In this document: in pieces, positions 28,208 through 40,549 of the stretch | Numbering within the stretch: the first letter of the stretch is position 1 | Layout: every line of letters begins with the position of its first letter | Assembly: GCF_907165205.1 (NCBI RefSeq) | Contig: NC_058196.1 | Span: 33,332,068-33,396,067 of the forward strand | Source of the DNA: Coccinella septempunctata | Lineage: Eukaryota; Arthropoda; Insecta; Coleoptera; Coccinellidae | Reading direction: 5' to 3' | Length of the DNA: 64,000 nucleotides | Program-made: the position numbers and the translations under genes | Notes under the pieces: generated by a model | Seen by the model: the letters and a program-made list of their open reading frames with translations, nothing else | What the model was told of the DNA's origin: nothing | Databases searched by the model: none

Positions 28208-28817
28208 CCATTGGACTTCCATATAAGGTCCGTGGACGTTTGTACTTCATTTGGATATAAAATGGACGTCCATTGGACGTCATGTGCTGTATGGGTTAAA
28301 ACAGGTAGTTCGTAAAAATGAGCGCAATACGGGAATCTCTCGTGGAACATTGCACCTAGAATTTTATTTTTCAATTCTCTGTACCTACAGTAGATACATA
28401 AAAACGTTATTTCAAATCAAGATATTTACATGGTTTTGTATGTTTAGTACCCATTGTGACTCTTGGAAAATCTTTGTCCAAATAAAACCTTCTTCCTCAT
28501 TCACTATATAAGTATATACACACCGCTGATTATCTGCTGAAGTTATTTTTTTATTCCTATAATTACCTGATGCAGTGTATTGGAAAAGAAGGGATGTCAC
28601 ATGAAGGCTTTATTATGCATTTTCAAACCTTTGAACGTCTCAAGTATAAGAGTATATATCAAAGAGAAAGACAAATGTTTTTTTAATGATCATGTTCCCG
28701 CCGCCAGTCTGTATAAAATAATTCGGGTAATCTATAAATATTATTAATGAAGTCAATATACGTCATTCCTGAAATGATGAACATTTGATATCTCCTCAAT
28801 GAGAATTCAGAATTCAT

Positions 28818-30034
28818 CTGATAAAAAATAAATGAATTAATTTTACACAGTGGATGGGGAAAAATAGCATATTTTTGATGAGGCGGTTTTCCCAGAATGA
28901 GTAGGTATCCCTTAATTTCATTATCGACTAAAATGTCTAAAATTCCAGACATAGGTAGTTTGAACTTGAACACAATAGGGTTATGATGGTCATATCATGA
29001 ATATTAATTTTATGAACGACCAATTTGAATGACTCTTTCATATTCAATGGAAATAAGTAATTATTCATAAATGTTGTTGACCTGAAAACACACGCTCGAA
29101 GTTTTTTCCTACACGATATGCAGGTTTATTGAATACTGTTCTTCTTTAGTTATAATACCAAAAAACGACAATATCTAAAATGTATGGCCCACACGTATTT
29201 TACTTTTACTTTATTCGCTTTGAACCTGATGGAATTGCGTCCTTGAAGCAGATCAATTTTGTAAATTTTTTCGTTTCTACTCCAACTCTCTTCAAAAAGA
29301 TCGCTACATATAAGTATGTTTCGACCCCTTAGTCATCTTCAGGCACATGGTGACAGAAATTTAACAAACGATGATTTTCCAATTGTTATAGAGGCTTAAG
29401 GAACCAATACTTCTTGGAGAATTTCCTCGATAAACATAAGAAATTCGAAGAAAGGATCTGATACGAGTAATTTAAGGTATATTCAAATAATTGAAGGTGA
29501 TGTAAAAACGCAAGTAGGTAAATTGTTACATAAGAAGGAAAATATGGGGTACTATGAAGGCATTGTGGCAATATTAATTGAGAGCGTTGTGGTTATCCAT
29601 CAAGTCTTGTTGGACTATCTTTTTACGACAAATAAAGGAAATCGGCACTTAGGACAACAATGATCAGTTTCGCAAACAAACGCAGTGAATATGGTAACTC
29701 TCACTCAACTCTGACTTTAACAATGTGTAAAAATAACATTTGTGTATGTACAAAATGCACATATTATGTAACTCTACGAGTGCCCTCTTTGTTTAATTGC
29801 ACATCCCAAGAATTATCGTCGAGTTATTGGTGAAAGTGATTCACTATGATAGGTCAACAGTTGACAATTTATCCCTTCCGTTATTGTACTAGAGGTACCC
29901 CTCTGGTACTTCATTGTTCTATTCCACATTAACATTTTAATTAGATCCTCGATAACAGGATAAAGTTTTAGTACAAGTCTCGCTTTCGTGGCGATAACAA
30001 GCGGTGAAAACATTTTTTTTTTCGAGTCGCCGAC
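28818..30034. other. Intergenic region, odorant receptor to desaturase A
   Basis: AT-rich sequence with no supported gene. It should contain the promoters of both the minus-strand receptor and the plus-strand desaturase, which are divergent. I see no clear core-promoter motif. Confidence 0.7.
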
Positions 30035-31903
30035 ATGGGTGAAAAAAAATTATCGACTAAGCGGGACGTGGATTGGTTCTTGGCCCTCATCCAGATACAC
30101 GCAGCCTTCGTCATAGTCGTGGGGTTGCACGTTTGCGTTTTTCAAGCGCAGTGGAAGACTCTTTTTTTCAGTAAGTGCTTCATTTCTAACCTTACATTAG
30201 AGATTTCTGCCTAGGACGACCGTTAGTGCGAAAATAGTAATACTCTGTTGGTTTAATTTATCATAACTTCAGAAAAAATAATTTTTAGCATTCTTCTAGG
30301 TATTTTTCTCTGCCTGTTCGGCAATTTAGGACTGACAGCTGGAGCGCACAGGTTATGGGCCCATCAATCTTACAAGGCGTCCATAAAACTCAAATTGTTC
30401 CTTGCACTATGCCACACTTTGGCCGGAACTGTAAGTTAACTCTATTATTTTTTCTTTTACATAGAGTAACGCGTATGTTTCTTTTAGGGTTCCATCTATT
30501 CATGGGCAAGAGTGCACAGACTCCATCACAAACATTTCGGAACTGATCTGGATCCTTACAACTGCAGTAAAGGCTTCTATTACGCGCACGTGAGAGGATT
30601 TTGCTTCAAACTGAGCGAAGCCCAGGAGGAAGCCTTGAATGAAATCGATACGACAGATTTGGAAGAGGACAAAATCGTCATGTTCCAACATAGGTACGTG
30701 ACACAATTCAATTTGACACTGAAACAATCGATATAAGAATATTGATGAATAAATGTAAATGTGAGCTCTACCGTTAACCGAATGTGTGACAAACGTACAA
30801 TGGAATTCGAGAAATCAAATTCTCAAAACTCGGACTCATATCCTAATTTTTTTTTCGTTTCCGCACTGAAATGTTTTAGAATATTCATGCTCCATTAGAA
30901 ACTAAGTGTCAAAATTAGATAAAATATCATGATTGATTACCAAACAATAGAATACATGCTCAGTTTCACATTCGAGAGGAGAAAAAACATGAAAATACGT
31001 TGGAGATCAGATATGCACCCGGAAGTTCTGTCAAAGAGGAACTCTCTTTGGTTCTGTTATAAATTAGTTACGATGGGCGGTAGTTCTTCGGACCGGTAGT
31101 TGTAACGCCCGATAGATCCAATTAGTGCTCATAGAAATGAGATGTAGTTCTAATAATCGGTAGTGCAAAAAGACCGGGATCATGTTCCACAATCAAATAA
31201 ACGCACGATATGGACATATGCGATAAATTCTAACGAAAAATGATGGACAAAAACTTATCGTCGTTTGTTTTTAAGGTATTATTGGTATCTGTTCGTGATT
31301 ATAGCAGTTCTGTTGCCTGTGAATGCACCAGTTGAATACTGGGGAGAAACTATAATGAGCTCAGTGGCAATCGCAGGCTTCATGAGGCTTGCAGTCATTT
31401 TCCATTCCAACTTGTTGATTGCTAGCGCCACCAAACTCTTGAGTTTAGCTCCAGGTGAAAAGTAAGTATACGGGGCATATGTACCCTCCACCATATTGTA
31501 CCTAATCATAAAGAGACTGCGTGCGCATTGAACTAAAGAAGTTAGTTCAATGTGCGTGCGTGAGATTAAACATATCCCTTGCTTCTTTAGGTTCCCCAGT
31601 GATACCAACCTGGCCTTCCTCTTCACCAAAACACACTGGATCTCCTATCATTACATGGCGCCCTTCGATTACCAGACGGGAGAATACGGGAAATATGGCG
31701 ACGATTGTCCCACCATGTTCATCAAAATGTGCGAAGCCTTGAATCTAGCCTCGGACCTGAAGACGGTGGACAGCGACACGATAAGGAAGGCTCTCGTCAA
31801 ATCCGTAGACGAGAAGAAAAGTTTGTCGTCGACTCTGCACGAGATGCAGGAGATGGAACAGAAGAGGAAAGACAACATTTTCAGACCGACGAAATTTTTC
31901 TAG
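30035..31903 (+). CDS. Acyl-CoA desaturase A, likely catalytically dead
   Basis: Exons 30035-30170, 30300-30430, 30488-30693, 31276-31461, 31591-31903; 972 nt, 323 aa, in frame from MGEKKLSTKRD. Four hydrophobic segments and the exon plan match insect stearoyl-CoA-type desaturases of the ER membrane. Histidine box 1 (HRLWAH) and box 2 (HRLHHK) are kept. The later di-iron ligands are not: the family NSAAH motif reads ASATK (Asn to Ala, His to Lys), and the third box HNYHH reads ISYHY (two of three His lost). Family members insert a double bond into fatty acyl-CoA using O2 and cytochrome b5; this one probably cannot. AATAAA lies about 30 bp past the stop. It diverges strongly from desaturases B and C nearby. 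The open frame and good splice sites argue for a maintained gene, perhaps with a non-catalytic role. Confidence 0.9.
31518..31560. repeat. Strong hairpin in the last intron of desaturase A
   Basis: The left arm GCGCATTGAACTAA pairs with the right arm TTAGTTCAATGTGCG around a 5-base AGAAG loop, extended by a GTGCG repeat. It lies about 30 bp upstream of the acceptor in a 129-bp intron, so it would form in the nascent transcript. Confidence 0.75.
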
Positions 31904-32902
31904 TCTCGATAAAACTACGTGCTTATTTTTTCAATAAAGATTTTTTATTTTGTAACTTTATTTTCTTTGAAATGCTCAGTTTTCCAGAAAAATCTTCGTA
32001 CAGCTGAAAGTGATAGATATTCTGAAAGAGCAACTTTTCTAGTTAAAAATCTGAGAATTTCATGCATCTCGGCGCAACCGTTCGGTCTTGACGAATATTT
32101 TTCTACCTTCGAAAAATACAGAAAAAGATGGGATTACTAACTATGACACTCCTTAGGTGGTAGCCATATGCCCAAATAGTAACCATGACTACTGAGTCAT
32201 TTTTCCGAATCTATAATAAATTGGACAGGAATATTAGACAACTTTTCATTTTACCAACTTTATTTCAACAAGTGATAAAGCTTTTCGAACGAAAATATAA
32301 AAAGAAAACTGAACTTTCATCTCTTAAACTAGCATTATAAATAACTAAACCTACAAATCGAAACTTCTACAGTAATTTCGCTTGTGCCCATTCGCTCCTA
32401 TTCTACACGCTACTATAAAATAACCTTACTACGAATCAACAGCCAAAACTTAAAGATAATTTTCAAATGTACAAAAATTACAGTCTCATGATTTATTAGT
32501 AGAGGAATAAAATTATCGAATACAAACAAACACCAGCGGAGCAGTTGAAGAGGTTCCCTACTTTGAAGAATACTGCCAGGATATTTCAACATCCCTAGGC
32601 GGTTTGAAATTAAATTATGTCTTGTTTACATTTTTTTTCGAAAGTTAATTTCAAATATAATGCATTTAATTTTGTATATATATTTTTTAAATAGGTTTCC
32701 GATAAATTTTTTATTTTCGAAAAATAGTTTCGACTCTGAATGAATGAATTTATGGCTCATCTGACCGATCAATAAATAATATACATACATTAAAAGAATC
32801 ACAGGTTTTAAGTGTTATCTCTCTCATAACAATTTTTTACTTGAGAATAAAGAATCCCGAATTTAAAGTTTATCTAACTTTGAAATGTAGATCTGAATCC
32901 TC
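31904..32902. other. Convergent 3' ends of desaturases A and B
   Basis: AT-rich region between two stop codons. An AATAAA at about 31933 serves the plus-strand gene. Nothing else is supported. Confidence 0.8.
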
Positions 32903-35900
32903 CTACGAACTAGACATTTTTCTGTACCTGATCACGGCCTCTGTGTAATCTTCTTCGGGCTGATCTTTGTCGCCCCATCCCCAAACTTCGTGGCTGCCAT
33001 CTCCTGTCCTCAACACGCGTTTCTTGACCATGTCGTCGGACACGGTTTTCAGGTCGTACGCCCAGCCGATCTTGGCGAAGAAGTCGATGAGGGCCGTGGA
33101 ATAGTTCAAACTGTATTTTCCCAGTTCGGCTGTTTTGTAGTCCCATGGGAATGTGTGGTGGTAGTTGTGAAAACCTTCTCCGAGGGCGAACAGGGACACA
33201 AACTTGTTTTCTGAGGGGCTGATATTTCTGGAAGAAATAAACGAATTTGAGGAATGACGATAGCTGTAAAGGAAGTATTTTTTCTACTTGACGTAAGTTC
33301 ACGACATATTTGTTCGCTACTCTTTGATCGAACATAGACAAAGCCTTCAGTGCTCTATGTTCAGAATCTAAATGAGGTTCTATGTCTACACATAGATCTT
33401 CCTATCCAAATTCTATGTAATATGAACATCGAGATTCATGTCTATGTTGGATCACAGAGTATTATTTGAGAAAATCTGTGGCTGAAACCGAAGCGACATC
33501 TGCAGAAGAGAGGAAATGTTTGTAGACGATATCAAGGTCCAAGAGTTGAATGAAAATGCTTCATACCGCATCTCGAGACTTCTTCAAACAAGAAAAATCC
33601 CGGATATTTCAAAATCTAGGTTAAATATCCAGATAACAAGTTATTTGAGCAAATAACGTTTTTTATCTGTTGCTACTCGAGATTTTATAATCTTGACAGC
33701 CCTGGGTAATTGGCAACAACTCCGTTTTATCTGTGATTGATAAGAAAGAGTTGTACAATTTGTTGAATCTTGCGAAATTATTTTACATTCGCCTAAAAAT
33801 CGTTGCGAATGGTCGTCCTTGACGACTGGATTTTGGACGAGCCTGAAAATTACCGAATATCTTATCTATGGACGAATGAATGGACAATTGTTATGGAACT
33901 AATGTTGAGTCAGTTTTTATCAGACGTCAGGTGAAACTCGTCATTAGCCGACAGATAATAATTATTTCAACAATGCAATTTTAAATGAAGACCGGTTCAA
34001 TGAAGACACTTTGTACATTTTTTAGTAAAAATGACTTTTTCGAGACGAAAATTGTGGTTTCAAATGAAAGTGTTTGAGAACATCGATGTCCACATCTAGT
34101 TCGAGCAAAGAGTAAATCCTTGGTTCAAGCCACAGAACACCCAAGTACATATGTCGCGTTCGGCCAGTAGACTCTATAAGCACTTTTTGTTCCGTGTCGT
34201 TCGGGCACGCAGTTTCAGAACAAAAAGTGTCAATAGTTGTCGTTCGTTCTTGACGGAGTGGAGTTTTCGGAATCAACTCTATGAGCCCCAGCTCCCAAGG
34301 TGGGGCGCGAAAGGAGTTTGTGTAGAAGTAGGGTTATGAAACGAGACAAACCATAAAAAAACAACTTATAAACAAACTATTCATAAAACTGTAGAATTTC
34401 CGTTTAATCCACACTAAGAATTATCTATTCATATACATTTTCGAACAAATTGCATTCAAATTCAAATGTTTCCCATGATTTTTGTGGTTGACATTTGTCA
34501 TTCGTTCACTCAAAAATTGCCAATTTGTACAGACTCCATTAGCCCTAGCTGATCTGTGATAAAACTCTAGTTCTACTCGCTCTGTACCGGTGTTTACTGG
34601 CCGAACGTAGTCATAGAAATTCAAGCACCGAATAAAAATTTTCAAAATTTCATATAGTACCAAACGACGAATCCACTACTTCCATAGACCTATCGTTAAT
34701 GTCTATGAATTCGGGATTCCTGGACGTAAGTTTTAGATTGCTGTATCTATAGATGTGCAAGGTCAGGTTGGATGAATAATCACGTTAATATCGCTTTAAC
34801 ATTCGACCCCACGTAACAACAAGCCAGGATAAGATCAGTCGAACGATTCAGAATATTGCAATCGTTTCGAACCTTGCGAAAACCTTACGTAAGATCACAG
34901 ACCGCTCGTATGACATTGATAATGAAATAGATCGCGACCTCTTTCGGGCATATAGATAGGGATTTTAAAATTAATCACACGATCGAGTGTACGGGTGGAA
35001 GAGAGACGAGAAAGAGCGAGAAATAGGTACAACAACCTCATCGCAGAGACAATCTTAATATATCTGGCCACTTCCGTCCGCACGACATCCAACCGAATTT
35101 TAAATTTCGAAGAAAAGTGGTATCGTTATCTAACATCGCTGATATAACGGCGTAACCTGATACTACTTTCTTTCACGAATGCATAATTTATTAATGATCG
35201 ATGGCTCGAACCAAAAATGTTTGGTGACTAATTATACGAATCACTAATAAGATAGAGACTGTATAAAAAAACGTTATGAATTTTACACATTCATCTTGAA
35301 CCAAGTAATAATTTTTAATTCATTACAAATTATATAAAAAGTTCTATGTACTTGAATTTCGCTCCACAGATTACAGAAACAATGTTCTATGTCTGTGAAT
35401 ACAGAAAATCGTTTCTATGTTTGTAACACACAAACTAGTATCTGTGGTTTGCATTGCCCAATGAGATGTGACTCAACCATAGATTACAGAAACTAGTTTC
35501 TGTGTTACAAACACTGTGACGAACATAGAAACTTGCGATTTAGGGGTTCGAAAAAGAATTGATGGACTCACTTGTCGTACGGCCTCCATCCGATCATGTG
35601 CGCAGCGGAGTTGACCAACCAGGTGGCGTTGAGGGTGATGCAATACCTGAGGATGTTGAGGCAGTAGGCGTTGGTGAAGGTCTCGCCCCAGAAGTACATG
35701 GGGGCGGCGGTCGGCAAGATGAAAGAGATCAGAGGCATCAGGATCATGTAGTGCTTCTTCTGGAAGCGGAGGATGGGATCGGCGTACAGATCGGACATGT
35801 CGATCTGCGATCCCTTCTTCTTCACTTCCGGATGCTTCTTGCACAACAGCCAGCCGACGTGGGAGAAGAAGAAGCCGTTCACTGCGTTATGAGGGTCGGC

Positions 35901-36941
35901 GTGGGTCTCGCTGTATTTGTGATGGACCCTGTGGTCTCTGGCCCAGTCTATCACCGCGTCCTAGAAGACAACATTGTTATTATAGCTTAGGGCGCATTTT
36001 CAACAATTTTTTTTTTATCATGTCACAAGTATACACTTACTTGGAAAGCCAAGGTATTGCAGATGGTCAATATAACTCTGAGCGGCCATTTTGCTTTGTA
36101 TGCTCTGTGCGCCCATAATCTGTGTGCGCCAGCTGTTATTCCAAATCCACCAGCGGGGTAAAGAATGAATACTGCAAATAAAAGGTCATTTTTATCCGAT
36201 TTCTTTCATACATTGATGAAAAGAAAAGAATGAAATCGAAAAAGTACATTTTCCCTGAATAGGTGCATCACACTTGCATTCATTATTATAATTATTATGA
36301 AGGTGGTTTAAACGAAATATTGAACTATGATCATTTCGGCTACCCCAACTCAAAACAAAAAGGCATGTAGTTGGCGCTTGTAGTTGTAAGATAAGATAAT
36401 TAATCGTCCAATTATAGACGAACTTCGGTCGAGTGCAGGATATCGCTATGGAATTTCCTAGACGGCTTGGCGCCAATTCGTATCGGTTAAATTCAAGGAG
36501 AACCATCGCCTTAAATGAAATGGAACGATGAACTCGCTTAAATCCTGCTATAATTAGGTTGCGAAAGATAGAGAAATATTTCTGGAATCACGCGATCTTA
36601 CAGCTCATAATTTCAAAGTTTCCGTAATGGCAACAAACAGTGTTATTTCTTCTTTTCCACATAAGGAGCCAATATTCTCGAACTTGAATTACATCTACCG
36701 AAAAAATTCAAAATGTTTTTTTTTTTTCAATATTCAACTTACCAAGTAACGTTGTGTAAATTCTAGCTGATGTAAAGGCTAGATAAATCCCATACAATGC
36801 GACAGTGTGAAGAAAGGAGAAGATGATGATATTCCTCCAAACCAATTCGTAAGTTCTCTTCTCTTGTACAGGATGTTTGTGTTCTGTTTTGGTCTCGGTC
36901 AGAACCTCAGTTACGACGGTCGTTTCCATGTGGGGTGCCAT
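32903..36941 (-). CDS. Acyl-CoA delta-desaturase B (intact)
   Basis: Exons 36941-36743, 36171-36041, 35960-35572, 33227-32903; 1,044 nt, 347 aa, the usual insect length. All metal-binding motifs are present: HRLWAH, HRVHHK followed by YSETHADPHN, NSAAH, and HNYHH in GEGFHNYHHTFPWDY. Four membrane segments are visible. It should be an ER acyl-CoA desaturase (delta-9 type by family resemblance; regiospecificity cannot be read from sequence). An acceptor (CCTTTCAG) lies one base before the ATG, so the 5' UTR is split and the promoter lies further upstream, to the right of 37 kb. It shares the intron at box 1 and the phase pattern with desaturases A and C, so the three are paralogues. Its introns hold CATAGA-type inverted repeats. 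Confidence 0.96.
35411..35531. repeat. Imperfect foldback repeat in desaturase B intron
   Basis: The left arm (GTTTCTATG ... TTTGTAACACA ... ACTAGTATCTGTGG) and the right arm (its complement, with a short insertion) can pair over about 40 bp around a loop of about 25 bp. The arms carry the CATAGA and CACAGA words that recur throughout the window. Confidence 0.65.
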
Positions 36942-37193
36942 TCTGAAAGGAAAACAAAAATGAGCTCTATATTTCAGACGCTTAAAACCGAGAAAACAAC
37001 ATTCGAATTGAACGGGAGAGTTTTCAGCTCTTAATTCTATCTATGCAACTCATTCAAGGATTTCATTTAAATTATTATCTGTGATTTCCCATCACAGAAC
37101 AAATAACTGAAAATTAATTCATCTATGGTTTGTCAAAATCCATAGAGTATGTCGACCTTGGAACATAGATCATTTATGTTCTAAGATGTCGAC

Positions 37194-37225
37194 CAAAGAT
37201 TATAGAGTTAACTCTATAATCTTTG
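37194..37225. repeat. 32-bp perfect palindrome
   Basis: CAAAGATTATAGAGTT followed directly by its exact complement with no spacer. It is flanked by copies of GATGTCGAC, one either side. It lies about 250 bp upstream of the desaturase B ATG exon. Confidence 0.9.
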
Positions 37226-40200
37226 ATGTCGACGATTAACATCGCACCAGAGACTGATATTCTTTTATAACAGATTTAATTCTGTGATAACGACGATTTG
37301 ACAGATTTTTATGTATTGAAGGGATGGGACGCAGATCGGATTTGCAAGGTAACAAATTCCTTCTGCAATTTGGATTCGAGTGCAAGCTTCGTGAATAGAG
37401 AAACAACGTGTGAAATTTGCAGTTTGGTTGAAACAAATATGAAATAACGCGCTCAAAATAAAACGTGTGTACGAATTTTGGCTGAGGTGGGAACAATCGA
37501 GCTATCTTTAGAACCTAGGCCATCTTCAAATTATCAATCACAATGCTAATTCAAATTGTAATAGCCAAAACAGTTCCCGAGAGAAAAATACATAAGGATG
37601 TGAAAACTGCGAAAAAAATGTTCACATGTAATTAATTGCAAAAAAGAGGCAAAAACATAGTTTTCCCAAATCCCTTGGACATTTCAGTTGGAGAATGACA
37701 AAAAACCCGCTCAATCGCCAAAAAGTTATTTATAAAAACTATGAATATTCAGAGCCAAATTATTGACAACACTTTTCATTGAGTTCCCGAACTATGTATT
37801 TAATTATATCTATTATGGCGATAATTTATGTGTGTTTATTCATTTTTATAACTATCGAGAATAGTGTGAAAATTTCATGCTACGTTACACGGGTCCATTA
37901 TTGAAATGAGTTTCATGTAATATGTTAATTCCTTGTTCATTCAACTACGATAATCAGCTTAATATTTTTCGATTAAGCTTTCATGTCTCGATTCAGCTCA
38001 TTCTTTGAGGATATTTGGAAATTAATTCCCTAATAAAACCTAAATTTTTACGTTGGTAATTTTTTGCTGAAATAAACTCATTGTATATTGGCGATTAAGT
38101 TGAAAATCATTAGAATCGATAAAATTTTTATAGAACATAGATATTCAAGGCGATTCAATCTAAATCGAGATGAAAGGAAAGAATAAAATTTAAATAATTA
38201 CGTTTCTAGCGTATATAGCGGAACAAGAAACAATGTCAAGGTGCTTTGAAAAAACCCTTTTCTGTGCCTACCGACAACAATAATTGGAAAGTTTGTATGT
38301 TCAGGACTTTCAAGCATGATATTCTTCAATTCCATTGGTGGGTTTTATCGCATGATTACAGTCCGAGTCCAAAGGTTACTCGATCTAATCCGCAAAGGCG
38401 AAGCGTAACCTCTAATCTACAGGTGCGAATTTGATGCAAATGCAAACATGATGTCGTTTATCATTTAATAATTTTTTTTCAGAACATAAATCCATCTTAT
38501 CCCTATATTGGCTATTTGTTCCCTCCTCTGTGTTATGTAAACTGCTTCTATGTCCAGGAAGGAATTTGTAATATATTTCTTTGGTTTCAACGTTGTTGGT
38601 TGTATTCAGTGGTAGGAACCACAGATGTTTAGCCCTTAGTGTCTTTGTATGTATTCTATGCTAGATTATGACAGTTCGTCATAGAGTGCGTAGGAGATTT
38701 TCATTATCATTCTATGCATGCGCTTTTTTATTTACACCATGACCTGATTTGACATTAATCATTGAATTTTAAAGTTCACTACCATTTTATTCTATGCATT
38801 ATAAAAATCCTTTTTTATCAACATTCGAATCGAGAATGCAATCGTACTACCTGATTTTACACCTGTTTGTCGGAAAACAATAATGTGCACTATAATTTAT
38901 AGTATAAATACGGAATTACCTATACATTTTCATTTCAATTCAATTGCGATGAGAAAATTTAACAATCCAATGAATCTTTGGATTAACGACTGTTTTAAGA
39001 CTTTCCTCCAATTATACATATCGCTATTCATCTAGTTTTAAATTGAAAATTTACCCATTAGAAAAAACAACAATAAAAATTAAATGAAGTGAATAGATTT
39101 TCATATAATGATTATAGCCATATACAACTGAAAGGAAGAAGAATAAATCAACATTTTTTTCTTCATCTTATCATGAAGTAATACCTATAACATATAACAT
39201 CAGTTACACAGCCACTTTCCTCATTTGCGGGTAGCACAAGTTTTCCGATATTGAATTTTGGAAGGTCCGTAAGAAAGAAAGTTAATCAAATGGTTATTGG
39301 AGAATCGATAAACAGATCATTTCTAATGGATAGCGTGAAAACTTTATTGCGCTGCTCGATTTTCAAAGAATTTAGAATGTTTTCTGAAAATGAGAACGAT
39401 TTTCGCTTTTGTTTGTTACGTACAACCAAATGAATACCGAATACTCACGATTAACCGAGTTAAGAATAACGGAAAATAATTGTAGAAGTACACTCGTTAG
39501 ACCGTTTATTTCGCACCTACATTTCATTTTCCGAAAACTTTTCTTTTGCATAAATTGAAATGGAACTGCATGCGAAATAAGTAAATGAGTCGACTGGAAG
39601 TGAATGATAATAAGAGTGAAAAATTACGAAATTCGGTTACCTACTTTCGCCAAGATGAAAGTAAGGAAAAGGCAGGTAACAAATTTGTGGTTATGTACAG
39701 AATTCGACCGGTACCACCGAAATTGAATGACTTTCAAATGAGATGGGATTTGAATGAACACTTACTCAATCAGATCGGTTTATCCTTCCTTTTACACCAA
39801 AATGTTCACTTCAGAAGACCTGTGTTTTACGAACGTACAAATAAAATCCACGGTATGATATGTCGTTAACCAATGTAGCGATACTGGATCGAAGGATTCC
39901 CTCGTCGACTTTTATATAAGATAATGATACAATTTGCGAATGATGACAAGTCTAAAGTTCAACGAGGAATCTCCAATCCTCTGGTGGACCCGTGCAAATC
40001 TGAAGAGAGCGAGCGTGATAGAAACTTAGAAGCCGAAAAATACGATAGCGCAGGTTCTGTACACATCACGCGATCCTGTGCGGCCTGTCAGTGCGGCTAT
40101 TTGCTGAACGAGTGGCGTGATACGTAACCAATGCCGTTTTGGTTGGATGTGGCGGTTGTCTAGACACGTTGCTGTGGATCCTCTAAAGGCGGTCGCACTT

Positions 40201-40549
40201 TGAAGGGTTTACGTTACGAGAAACACTGCGGTTGGGGGATTCCCCTTATAGAATTAAGTCGATTGTTACTTAATTCGAACCCATCCCACACCTCTCAAAG
40301 CGAAATAAATCAGCAGTTTCTGTGAACCAGAGACAAACTTGTCTCTGCTGTGAACTGTTGATCATAGATGAAGATTCTTTGTCATTGATAGCTTGGAAAC
40401 CAAATGTCCATAGAGAGATTCTGAAAGAGATTCGTTTGTCACCATTGAACTCTATGGGAATAGAGTTCAATGTTTGTCACATAGAGGATTGTCTATGAGT
40501 TTGTCTATGTCAATGTGTTGGTTGAACTTGCGAATCTAATTCTATGATA

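Larger units (their letters stand above)
25072..28295. mobile_element. 3,224-bp non-autonomous element with 15-bp terminal inverted repeats
   Basis: Starts CCCATACAGCACATG (25072-25086) and ends with its exact complement (28281-28295). It sits inside an odorant receptor exon, and removing it restores the reading frame. TT flanks both sides (25070-25071 and 28296-28297), so either a 2-bp target duplication was made, or a TTAA target lost AA at the left junction: the right end reads GGG then TTAA. TTAA plus CCC...GGG ends would suit a piggyBac-like element, but that is inference. The interior has an inverted/minisatellite block, about 1.1 kb of AT-rich unique DNA, and a long tandem array. No transposase frame is present, so mobility would need enzyme from elsewhere. 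Confidence 0.85.
22378..28817 (-). pseudogene. Odorant receptor (7tm_6), coding exon split by a 3.2-kb element
   Basis: Minus-strand exons: 28817-28762 (tentative N-terminus), 28384-28296 joined to 25071-24942 (one exon, interrupted), 24485-23971, 23637-23538, 22987-22886, 22637-22485, 22428-22378. With the insert removed the split exon is 217 bp, keeps phase and reads ...HFYELPVLRAITMATMSGM..., giving about 378 aa from there to the stop. Features match insect odorant receptors: paired membrane segments, the conserved C-terminal block with SNDLYGDLCSCPW and PLTVSFFGIDYDF, and a short last exon (MAKTTMSVLTAIQQLT). These are ligand-gated cation channels in olfactory neurons working with Orco. 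In this copy no splice site lies at the insertion borders, so a full receptor cannot be made. All other exons are open, so the break is probably recent. Confidence 0.85.

Noticed and set aside
39585..40127. Two plus-strand frames of 94 and 67 aa between desaturases B and C
   Set aside because: No domain, no linking splice sites, ordinary intergenic composition.
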